Shown: piece after piece, positions 1 through 7,166 of the stretch
Position numbering within the stretch: the first letter of the stretch is position 1
Layout of the letters: each line of letters begins with the position of its first letter
Assembly (NCBI GenBank): GCA_038236905.1
Contig: JBBRZG010000033.1
Coordinates: 1-30,610 of the forward strand
DNA: 30,610 nt
From: UKL13-2 sp038236905
Lineage (GTDB): Bacteria; Pseudomonadota; Gammaproteobacteria; Burkholderiales; Usitatibacteraceae
Direction of reading: 5' to 3'
Program-made: the position numbers and the translations under genes
The notes under the pieces: model-generated
Databases searched by the model: none
Told to the model about the DNA's origin: nothing
The model's input: the letters and a program-made list of their open reading frames with translations, nothing else

Positions 1-2848
1 AGTGCGCAGCTTCATATCCAAACGCGCCGGCCATTCCGCAACAGCTGGATTCAATCGGGGTAGTGGTGAGTCCGGGAATCCACGACAGGACTTGCTCTAC
101 CGAGCCCATCGCACCAAATGCTTTTTGATGACAATGGCCATGAAGCAGCGCCTGCTTTGCGGCTAGCGGTTTCAGGTTCAACTTCAAACGGCCGGCGTTT
201 TTTTCGCGCACCAAAAATTCCTCAAACAGAAACGCGCTGGCCGCAAGCTGTTCCGCTTCGGGACCTGGAAATATCGCCATAAATTCATCGCGAAGCGTGA
301 GTAAACACGAGGGCTCCAGCCCGACGACCTCAACCCCGCGTCTTACAAAAGGCATCAATGCGTCAATGGTGCGTCGCGCCTCGGCTTTGGCCTGATCGAC
401 CATGCCCGTGGCCAGAAATGTGCGGCCACAGCAGAGCGGGCGTGATTGATCAGGCGCGGCAGCAATATGCACGGTGTAGCCTGCGGCGGTCAAAACCCGG
501 CGGGCGGCGACCAGATTTTCGGGCTCGAAGTAGTTGTTGAACGTGTCGGCAAAAAGGACCACCTCGAGCATTGCGGCGGGCGCTGCTTCACGCATTACGT
601 CGCGGCGTTCGCTATGGTTGTCGCTGTGTTTGTTTGTCACTGCAATCGATGGCTGCGCGGTGAAAACTCGCGAGGCCCACTGCGGCAGCGTGCGTTTCGC
701 GGAAAAACCGAATAACTGTTCGCTAGCCCATGCAGCGCCGGGGATAACATCGCGTAGATTCAATATCCACGGTGCTTTTGAAGCGATTGGCGCGTACCGG
801 GGCAAATAGGCGACCAACTTGTCCCGCCAGCGATAGCCATGCTGCTTTTTATAATGATGCAAAAATTCAATTTTCATTTTTGCCATATCCACACCCGTGG
901 GACATTCCCGCTTGCAGCCTTTGCAGCCCACGCATAATTCCATCGCGTCTTTTACCGCGTTTGACGTCAGACCGTCCACGCCGAGCTGCCCGCTGATGGC
1001 TAAACGCAAGGTGTTGGCCCGGCCCCGCGTGAGGTGCTGCTCATCGCCCGTGACCCGATAGCTGGGACACATAGTGCCGACGTCGAATTTGCGGCAATGG
1101 CCGTTGTTATTGCACATCTCAACCGCGCCCGCAAAACCCGATTCGCCGCCATCAAGCTTCCAGTCCAGAACGGTGCTGATTTTTTGCGTGACATAACCCG
1201 GCTTGAAGCGGAACAGCGAACGATCATCTTGCTTGGTCGGGTTGACAATCTTGCCCGGGTTCATCAGATTATTCGGGTCGAATAGATGTTTTATTTCGCC
1301 CAGCGCAGTGGTCAATCGGGGCCCGAAAAAGGGCGCAATCCACTCGCTGCGAACGAGGCCATCGCCGTGCTCGCCCGAATAGGTGCCTTTGTATTCGCGT
1401 ACCAGTTGCGCCGCCTCTTCAGCAATCGCGCGCATTTTTATGGCACCATCGGCACGCATGTTCAAGATCGGCCGTACATGCAGGGTGCCGACCGACGCGT
1501 GGGCATACCAGGTGCCTTTGGTGCCGTGTTTGCTGAAAACCTCGGTCAAGCGCGAAGTGTAGTCGGCGAGGTGTTCCAGCGGTACGCAGCAGTCTTCAAT
1601 AAAGCTGACGGGTTTGCCGTCGCCGCGCATCGACATCATGATATTGAGGCCCGCTTTGCGCACGTCCCATAATGCTTTTTGTGAGGCCGCTCCGGTCATT
1701 GCGACGACAGAATCGGGCAAACCGAGATCGCCCATTAACTGATTGAGATCGTCGAGCTTTTGCGTGAGTGCGGCCACATCGCCGCCGGCAAATTCCACCA
1801 ACAAAATAGCATCCGGCTCGCCCAGTAGCGCCGCGTCGATGGTCGGGCGGAACGCAGGATTGCTTCGTGATAAATCAATCATGGTGCGATCGACGAGCTC
1901 GACCGCCACTGGTCCCAGCTTGACGATATGTTGGGTCAGCGCCATCGATTGATGGAAAGTTGGAAAATTCACCACGCCCAATACTTTATTCGTTGGCAGC
2001 GGAGAAAGCTTTAGTTCGAGCGATTTGAAATAAGCGAGCGTGCCCTCAGAACCGACCAACAAATGCGCCAGGTTGGGCACAGGTGAGGCGTAATGGAGCG
2101 GATCGCGCGGCGAAAAAATATCGAGGTTATAGCCAGCGACCCGGCGCAGGAGTGGCGGAAAACGCGCCGTAATTTCGTCCTCCTCTCGTTCGCAAATTGA
2201 ACGAATGCCTGCGAGCAACGCTTGATAACGGGCAGATCGTTGCGTGTTGTTGTTATCAAACAGAGCAGAAAAATTTTCCAACGCGCCATCCGCCAACACG
2301 GCCTCGATGCCCGCCACGTTGTGCACCATGTTGCCGTAAAACAGTGAGCGCGAGCCGCAGGAGTTGTTACCTGCCATGCCGCCAATGGTGGCCTGCGCGG
2401 AGGTGGAAACATCCACCGGAAACCACAAGCCCGATGACTTTAATTTTGCATTGAGGTGATCAAGCACCATCCCCGGTTGCACGGTTGCGCGCTGCGTTTC
2501 TGCATTGAAGTCGAGCAGCGAATTCAAAAACTTTGAATTGTCGATGACCAGCGCTGCGCCGACGGTCTGTCCGCACTGTGAGGTCCCCGCGCCGCGCGGC
2601 AGGATCGGCACGCCTGACTCTGCCGCCATCTGAATTGCGGTCAGTGCCGCGTCCATGGTACGCGGCACAACTACCCCCACCGGCATGATCTGGTAAATTG
2701 ACGCATCGGTGGCGTAGCGACCGCGCGAGGCATCATCAAACATGATTTCGCCGTCAAACTCACGGCTTAATTTTTCCGCCAGCGGATGCTGCACAGTGCG
2801 CGCGGAAGCGTGCGGAACGATTGTCAGACTTTTGACCGGTGGATGCAT
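1..2848 (-). CDS. FAD-linked and Fe-S oxidoreductase, YdiJ / glycolate oxidase GlcD-GlcF fusion type (3' end off window)
   Basis: A single open frame of 949 codons reaches the left edge without a stop, so roughly the last tens of residues are missing. The N-terminal half is a PCMH-type FAD domain: PRGAGTSQCGQ near residue 85 and GGMAGNNSCGSRS near residue 160. A GlcD-like FAD oxidase C-terminal domain follows, containing YSGEHGDGLVRSEW. Next are Fe-S motifs: C579-x5-C585, then a ferredoxin-like CxxCxxCxxxCP with Cys639, 642, 645 and 649. The end holds two CCG-type motifs, RPLCCGRT and ESSCCGMAGAFGYE. This order matches YdiJ-like proteins of about 1000 residues, which oxidise D-2-hydroxyacids; E. 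coli YdiJ has been linked to D-2-hydroxyglutarate. The substrate here is unknown. The ATG at 2848 fits homologous N-termini, but its ribosome site is weak. It diverges from a glyoxylate-type aminotransferase. Confidence 0.88.
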   Translation of the reverse strand, partial: MHPPVKSLTIVPHASARTVQHPLAEKLSREFDGEIMFDDASRGRYATDASIYQIMPVGVVVPRTMDAALTAIQMAAESGVPILPRGAGTSQCGQTVGAALVIDNSKFLNSLLDFNAETQRATVQPGMVLDHLNAKLKSSGLWFPVDVSTSAQATIGGMAGNNSCGSRSLFYGNMVHNVAGIEAVLADGALENFSALFDNNNTQRSARYQALLAGIRSICEREEDEITARFPPLLRRVAGYNLDIFSPRDPLHYASPVPNLAHLLVGSEGTLAYFKSLELKLSPLPTNKVLGVVNFPTFHQSMALTQHIVKLGPVAVELVDRTMIDLSRSNPAFRPTIDAALLGEPDAILLVEFAGGDVAALTQKLDDLNQLMGDLGLPDSVVAMTGAASQKALWDVRKAGLNIMMSMRGDGKPVSFIEDCCVPLEHLADYTSRLTEVFSKHGTKGTWYAHASVGTLHVRPILNMRADGAIKMRAIAEEAAQLVREYKGTYSGEHGDGLVRSEWIAPFFGPRLTTALGEIKHLFDPNNLMNPGKIVNPTKQDDRSLFRFKPGYVTQKISTVLDWKLDGGESGFAGAVEMCNNNGHCRKFDVGTMCPSYRVTGDEQHLTRGRANTLRLAISGQLGVDGLTSNAVKDAMELCVGCKGCKRECPTGVDMAKMKIEFLHHYKKQHGYRWRDKLVAYLPRYAPIASKAPWILNLRDVIPGAAWASEQLFGFSAKRTLPQWASRVFTAQPSIAVTNKHSDNHSERRDVMREAAPAAMLEVVLFADTFNNYFEPENLVAARRVLTAAGYTVHIAAAPDQSRPLCCGRTFLATGMVDQAKAEARRTIDALMPFVRRGVEVVGLEPSCLLTLRDEFMAIFPGPEAEQLAASAFLFEEFLVREKNAGRLKLNLKPLAAKQALLHGHCHQKAFGAMGSVEQVLSWIPGLTTTPIESSCCGMAGAFGYEAAH

Positions 2849-3168
2849 ATCAATACCAAATCCCTGTTGTTAGGAGATGCTACGGTAGAACTAGGGTCAG
2901 AAAAGCATTAACAGTATCAATAATGTTGCTAATTTTGAACAAAAGTTGAGTCAAAGTTGGTGAACAATACGGGATGTGTCGTTTAACTTTAATGAATCTC
3001 AATAAGAAAAACGCGATAGCGATGCAACATTCAAGGCCGCGTCTCCCGCAAAATAAATCGTCGTACAGTTCCACAGCAGCTTGCGTGCTTTACCGAATCG
3101 AGCGCCTATTCAAAAAGCGTGTTCCCTGTCAAATCCGTCAACCATTAAACTTCTCTCAGGAGTAAACG
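2849..3168. other. Divergent intergenic region between the oxidoreductase and the aminotransferase
   Basis: These 320 bases hold no gene I can support; small ORFs here have no family resemblance. The part nearest the oxidoreductase (2880-3010) is AT-rich and probably carries divergent promoters. It contains a direct repeat AAAGTTG at 2942-2948 and 2953-2959, exactly 11 bp apart. An imperfect dyad, ATTAACA with TGTTGCTAAT, lies near 2909-2936. A strong ribosome site, CAGGAG, lies just before the aminotransferase ATG at 3169. Confidence 0.5.
2942..2959. promoter_or_regulatory. Candidate regulator site: AAAGTTG direct repeat, one helical turn apart
   Basis: AAAGTTG occurs at 2942-2948 and again at 2953-2959, a spacing of 11 bp that puts both copies on one face of the helix. 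It lies in the AT-rich part of a divergent promoter region, where a shared transcription factor could act. No regulator gene is adjacent and no known consensus is recognised, so this is only a candidate. Confidence 0.25.
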
Positions 3169-4401
3169 ATGAACCCAGCAACGAACCCAAATCAACGACC
3201 CGCCGGCAGACATTTTTTGCAAATTCCCGGCCCTTCGGCTGTGCCAGACAGAATCCTTCGCGCCATTGATCAACAAGTCATTGACCACCGCGGCCCGGAA
3301 TTTAGTGCGCTCGCTTTGGAAGTCTTGTCTGGCGTTAAAGCCATTTTCCAGACAGTGCAGCCGGTAATCATTTATCCGGCTTCTGGTACCGGTGCGTGGG
3401 AAGCGGCGTTGGTGAATACGCTCAATGCGGGTGATGCGGTATTGATGGTTGAGACCGGGCATTTTGCGGCGTTATGGCAAAAAATGGCCACCAAGCTCGG
3501 CTTGAAAACTGAATTTCTGGGTGGCGATTGGAGCCGTGGTGTCAACGCGGCGGAAATTGAAGCCCGTCTCAAAGCAGATACGCAGCATTTGATCAAAGCC
3601 GTATGTGTGGTGCATAACGAAACCTCGTCTGGCGTGACTTCCAATATTGCCGCGGTGCGCCGCGCGATGGATTCGGCAAAGCATCCTGCGTTGCTGATGG
3701 TCGACACCATCTCGTCGCTCGGGTCGATCGAATATCGGCATGACGCCTGGGGTGTGGATGTCACCATTGCGGGCTCGCAAAAGGGCATGATGTTGCCGCC
3801 CGGCCTAAGTTTTACCGCAATCTCGCCTAAAGCGTTGGCGGCGAGCAAAACGGCAACGTTGCCGCGCGCTTACTGGGATTGGGGCGATATGCTCGAAACC
3901 AATAAAACAGGTTTTTTCCCGTACACGCCCGCGACCAATTTGTTGTACGGCCTGCGCGAAGCGATCAAAATGTTGGACGAAGAAGGAATGCAAAATATTT
4001 TCGCGCGTCATGATCGTCACGCCGAAGCCACCCGTCGCGCCGTGCGTGCCTGGGGCCTTGAGGTTTTGTGTGCAAATCCGGATGAATATTCATCTGTTGT
4101 TACGGCTGTGGTACTGCCTGCCGGTCACGACGCTGACCGGCTACGCGAGATTATTCTCAATAATTTCAATATGTCGCTTGGAATGGGGCTCGCGAAATTA
4201 AAGGGTAAGGTTTTCCGTATCGGCCATCTCGGCGATTTCAATGATCTCACGCTGATGGCGGCGCTTGCGGGTGTCGAAATGGGGCTTGAACTCGCGGGTG
4301 TGCCACACAAAAAAGGCGGGGTTGACGCGGCCATGCAGTATTTGGCGGAGTGCGCCAAGCCGGCTGTTTCTGCTTCGGAGCCTGCTAAAAAAGCCGCTTG
4401 A
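3169..4401 (+). CDS. Class V aminotransferase, serine-glyoxylate / alanine-glyoxylate type
   Basis: This is a PLP enzyme of the alanine-glyoxylate / serine-glyoxylate aminotransferase family, expected to move an amino group between serine or alanine and glyoxylate in the cytosol. It has 410 residues, close to family length. Visible features are the N-terminal IPGPSAVPDR, the cofactor-contact segment YPASGTGAWEAAL (69-81), Asp179 in VDTISSLG (pairing with the PLP pyridine nitrogen), and the Schiff-base lysine K205 in GSQKGMMLPPG. The ATG at 3169 follows a good CAGGAG ribosome site. The C-terminus ends in a short Ala/Lys-rich stretch. A hydroxyacid oxidase of the type that can make 2-oxoacids diverges from it. 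The family is clear; serine versus alanine as donor cannot be decided from sequence alone. Confidence 0.9.
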   Translation: MNPATNPNQRPAGRHFLQIPGPSAVPDRILRAIDQQVIDHRGPEFSALALEVLSGVKAIFQTVQPVIIYPASGTGAWEAALVNTLNAGDAVLMVETGHFAALWQKMATKLGLKTEFLGGDWSRGVNAAEIEARLKADTQHLIKAVCVVHNETSSGVTSNIAAVRRAMDSAKHPALLMVDTISSLGSIEYRHDAWGVDVTIAGSQKGMMLPPGLSFTAISPKALAASKTATLPRAYWDWGDMLETNKTGFFPYTPATNLLYGLREAIKMLDEEGMQNIFARHDRHAEATRRAVRAWGLEVLCANPDEYSSVVTAVVLPAGHDADRLREIILNNFNMSLGMGLAKLKGKVFRIGHLGDFNDLTLMAALAGVEMGLELAGVPHKKGGVDAAMQYLAECAKPAVSASEPAKKAA

Positions 4402-4462
4402 CTGGGAAGTGGTTAATCAGGCGAATGTCGCATCTTAAGTTCGTTTTGTGATTGTTTAAACA

Positions 4463-4508
4463 AGCCGCCTCAGAGCGGCTGATGGACTTTCCTAAGTCCA
4501 CATTTTTT
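4463..4508 (+). terminator. Tandem hairpins, the second a likely intrinsic terminator
   Basis: The first hairpin is AGCCGC (4463-4468), a 6-base loop, then GCGGCT (4475-4480). The second starts three bases later: TGGACTT (4483-4489), loop TCCT, AAGTCCA (4494-4500), then CA and six T (4503-4508). The second has the shape of a rho-independent terminator. The T run ends ten bases before the AGGAGG ribosome site of the next gene, so it may limit read-through from the aminotransferase or act as an attenuator in a shared transcript. Confidence 0.55.
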
Positions 4509-4529
4509 AAAACCTACAGGAGGAATGTC

Positions 4530-5552
4530 ATGGATTTTTATCGCCCGTATAACCTTCCGCGCAGTCGACTTATTCGCCAAGTGGCAGCGGTGGTGTTGGC
4601 CGCATTGGCGCTGCCGTTTGCATCACTGTCGTTCAGCCAAGCGGCGGCCCAAACCTGGCCTAACAAGCCGGTGCGTTGGATTAATCCGTTCCCGGCAGGT
4701 GGCGGCACCGACGTATTCGCGCGTCCGATGGCCGCAAAAGTCGGTACGGCGCTAGGCCAGACCATGATTATCGAAAACATGGGCGGCGCAGCGGGCACCT
4801 TGGGCGCGGCAGCAGCGGCGCGTGCGGCCCCGGATGGCTATACTTTTTTCGTCGGTGCCATTCACCACACCATAGCGGAATCGCTCTACGCGAATAAAAC
4901 TTACAAATTGGAGCAGGATTTTGTGCCGATTACGGTTTTCGCTTATGTGCCGCATGTTCTCGTGGTGCATCCCAAGTTCGGTTTCAAAACCGTGGATGAC
5001 TTGGTGAAATACGCCAAGGCCAATCCCGGCAAATTGAATTTTGGTTCGGCTGGTAGCGGTGCTTCACACCATGTGGCGGGTGAGTTGTTCAAAAAGCTTG
5101 CGGGCGTTGATATGGTGCATGTGCCATACAAAGGCATCGGCCCGATGATGCAGGATTTGCTCGGTGGTCAGGTTGATCTGGCGTTTGATACGCTGAGCTC
5201 GTCGTCAGCACAAATTCGCGGCGGTAAATTAGTGGCGCTCGGTGTTACATCCGCGCAACGCTCGCCCGCGTTTCCAGACGTGCCGACCATGATTGAATCG
5301 GGCTACAAAACGTTTGACATGACGACTTGGTATGCGCTGTGGGGTATTAAGGGCACGCCGCAGCCGATTCTAGACCGGATGTACGCGGAAAACATCAAGG
5401 CACTGCGCGACCCTGAGATCCTGAAAATTTGGGCACTGCAGGGCGCTACCGTGGGCGCGCAGAGTCCAAAAGAATTCGCCACTTTCATCAGCAGCGAGAT
5501 TGCGAACTGGGGCAAAGTGGTGAAAGACGCAAATATCAAAATCGATAATTGA
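4530..5552 (+). CDS. Tripartite tricarboxylate transporter (Bug/TctC family) periplasmic substrate-binding protein
   Basis: This is a 340-residue exported receptor of the Bug/TctC family, which binds small carboxylates or related ligands in the periplasm. I chose the ATG at 4530 because AGGAGG lies 6 bases upstream; an in-frame ATG at 4452 would add 26 residues encoded across the hairpin region. The N-terminus has Arg residues, a hydrophobic core (VAAVVLAALALPFASLSFS) and a likely cleavage after AAAQ or nearby. Mature-domain signatures are WPNKPVRWINPFPAGGGTD, GAAGTLGAAAAARAAPDGYT, NFGSAGSGASHHVAGELF and VPYKGIGPMMQDLLGGQVDLAFD. No TctA or TctB membrane gene is nearby. Such orphan receptors are very common in Burkholderiales, and the ligand cannot be told. 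Confidence 0.92.
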   Translation: MDFYRPYNLPRSRLIRQVAAVVLAALALPFASLSFSQAAAQTWPNKPVRWINPFPAGGGTDVFARPMAAKVGTALGQTMIIENMGGAAGTLGAAAAARAAPDGYTFFVGAIHHTIAESLYANKTYKLEQDFVPITVFAYVPHVLVVHPKFGFKTVDDLVKYAKANPGKLNFGSAGSGASHHVAGELFKKLAGVDMVHVPYKGIGPMMQDLLGGQVDLAFDTLSSSSAQIRGGKLVALGVTSAQRSPAFPDVPTMIESGYKTFDMTTWYALWGIKGTPQPILDRMYAENIKALRDPEILKIWALQGATVGAQSPKEFATFISSEIANWGKVVKDANIKIDN

Positions 5553-5618
5553 GCGTGGTGTGAAACCAGGCGTCATGAATTCAACATAAATTCAACGAAA
5601 GCCTGAACTCAAAAATAG

Positions 5619-5663
5619 ACGCCGCGACACAGACAAAAATTAGTTTGTGGCTCGGCGTTTTTT
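5619..5663. terminator. Bidirectional terminator between convergent receptor genes
   Basis: ACGCCG (5619-5624) pairs with CGGCGT (5653-5658). After a 3x3 internal loop, CACAGAC (5628-5634) pairs with GTTTGTG (5643-5649), with one G-U pair. Six T follow on the plus strand (5658-5663), and an A run (5611-5615) precedes it, giving a U run for minus-strand transcripts. Its position between two converging stop codons fits termination in both directions. Confidence 0.75.
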
Positions 5664-5746
5664 ATAGATCAAGCGTTAGCGGGGTGCTTGAGCAAAAACG
5701 CTTCCAGAAAGCCCGCCAATGCTGGGGCTTATATTCCTGTGAAGCA

Positions 5747-6946
5747 TCAACGCATAAAGCGCCCGTCTTTGCCAATAATCGTTAAGTCTACGACTTCAGA
5801 CCCCGTGTGATCGGTCGGGCTGTAGCTCAAGACAAAGCCGCCGAGGTCGACCTTACGCATGCTTTCCAGAGCGGTGACGATGCCCTCGCGGGTTGGCTTG
5901 TTGCCGGTGCGTTTAATGGCTTCCACCATCACGCGCGCATTGATGTAACCCTCCATTGCCGAATAGGTCAGTGGAAGATTGTATTCGGCCGCGAGTTTTT
6001 GGAAGTCGTTGGCGATGGCAGTGGCAACCGAATCTGGAGAAGGAAATACCTGTGTGACAATCACGCCCCGTGCGGCGTCGCCGAGCTCTTTGACATAAGC
6101 ACTCGAGCTGGTGTTTGACAGCGATAAAAAGCGTCCGCCGTAACCTGCCACGCGTAATGCTTTGATCAAGGTTGCACACGGTTTAGCCACGCAAATCCCA
6201 ATGACAGCATCTGGCTTGGCCGCAATAACTTTGGCAACCGCTTCATCCACTTTGGCATCCCCGCGCGGAATAGTCGTCGCGACGGATGCTTCCAGCTTGG
6301 CCATCTTCATGCCATCTTTGAAGCCTTCATACGCATCTTTACCAAACGCATCATCGGTATAAACCGTGGCAATTTTGGACGTTCCTTGTGCCACGAGCTG
6401 GCCGATCGCGCGCTCGACTTCCAAACGATATGGCGGGCGCAAATTAAAAAAGTAGCGCTTGAGCGGCGTATGCAACGCTACCGAGCCGCCGACGTAGCCC
6501 AACACCGGCACCTTGTTTTCGGTGACGACCGGGATTATTGCTTCGGCGTTCGCCGTGCCTCGGCCAAGCAAAATGGCCAGCACGCCTTTGTTGACGGCCA
6601 GTTCGGTCGCGTTAGTGGCGGTGATTTTGGGATCGTATTTATCGTCGAGACTTACCAGCGTGATTTGACGTCCGTCGATGCCACCGGCCTTGTTGACCTT
6701 GTCAAAATAAGCTTTGGCGGGATCAGTCATTTCCTTCACGCTCGCCGCCAGCACGCCGGAGAAATCAGCGGTCTGGCCCAAGACGATTTCGGTCTTGCTC
6801 ACGCCTTGCGCCCGCGCGCCAGTGATGGGTGCGCTAAGTGACCACGCCGCCACGATCGCCAAAGACAGTGTCACCATTGAGGTTTTCCGTGTGTGTGTGA
6901 AGGTGCCGTTCAATGAGTGGCCGAATGTAGAAAGTTGGAGTTTCAT
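5747..6946 (-). CDS. ABC transporter substrate-binding protein, LivK/branched-chain amino acid type
   Basis: This 399-residue protein belongs to the periplasmic binding protein type 1 group (Peripla_BP_6), which feeds branched-chain amino acid, amide or aromatic-acid ABC importers. The ATG at 6946 has GGAG six bases upstream, so I keep this start although the n-region before the hydrophobic stretch (about residues 24-40) is long. Cleavage near GARA/QG is likely. Mature signatures include KTEIVLGQTADFSG at the N-terminus, GGIDGRQITLVSLDDKYDP, IPVLG-like VPVLGYVGG, and a C-terminal GGFVLSYSPTDHTGSEVVDL. No LivHMGF genes are next to it, so it is an orphan receptor here. The ligand is not assignable. 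Confidence 0.9.
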   Translation of the reverse strand: MKLQLSTFGHSLNGTFTHTRKTSMVTLSLAIVAAWSLSAPITGARAQGVSKTEIVLGQTADFSGVLAASVKEMTDPAKAYFDKVNKAGGIDGRQITLVSLDDKYDPKITATNATELAVNKGVLAILLGRGTANAEAIIPVVTENKVPVLGYVGGSVALHTPLKRYFFNLRPPYRLEVERAIGQLVAQGTSKIATVYTDDAFGKDAYEGFKDGMKMAKLEASVATTIPRGDAKVDEAVAKVIAAKPDAVIGICVAKPCATLIKALRVAGYGGRFLSLSNTSSSAYVKELGDAARGVIVTQVFPSPDSVATAIANDFQKLAAEYNLPLTYSAMEGYINARVMVEAIKRTGNKPTREGIVTALESMRKVDLGGFVLSYSPTDHTGSEVVDLTIIGKDGRFMR

Positions 6947-6980
6947 TTGCTTCTCCGTGCGGTAAAAAAGCGTACTTCTT

Positions 6981-7007
6981 AAAGATTTGATAACTAAAGA
7001 TTTAACT
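6981..7007. promoter_or_regulatory. Imperfect direct repeat upstream of the LivK-type gene
   Basis: AAAGATTT occurs at 6981-6988 and 6996-7003, each followed by a TAACT (6991-6995, 7003-7007). The repeat lies 35-60 bases from the LivK-type start and within the divergent region shared with the glutamate-synthase-like gene. It may be a regulator site or part of a promoter, but I recognise no known consensus. Confidence 0.2.
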
Positions 7008-7148
7008 ACAGGGATGTGACGTTTTGCCTGAATTGCCTACTACGGATGTAGCTTTTTCTCAAAAACGTTGGAGCTGCGCAGCAAAGCCCCCAGAGTCCAC
7101 TAGAATATCGGCAGATTTACAAAAAACCAAAATCAGAAAGAGGCAAAC

Positions 7149-7166
7149 ATGGGTGCTACATGTTGA
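7149..7166 (+). other. Five-codon ORF (MGATC) overlapping the start of the glutamate-synthase-like gene
   Basis: The ribosome-site-like AAAGAGG (7137-7143) is spaced for an ATG at 7149, which reads Met-Gly-Ala-Thr-Cys then TGA at 7164-7166. The main gene's ATG at 7160 lies inside this mini-ORF in another frame. Ribosomes ending at 7166 could restart at 7160. This may be translational coupling, or the mini-ORF may be incidental and the same ribosome site may serve 7160 at a long spacing of about 16 bases. Confidence 0.35.

Noticed and set aside
1..2848. Several plus-strand frames of 60-130 residues across the oxidoreductase.
   Set aside because: The minus strand holds one uninterrupted, motif-rich frame over the whole stretch, so these are shadows.
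7050..7075. CTAC-GGAT-GTAG followed by CTTTTTCTC as a terminator.
   Set aside because: Only four base pairs, too weak, and it sits between divergent genes with no gene ending there.
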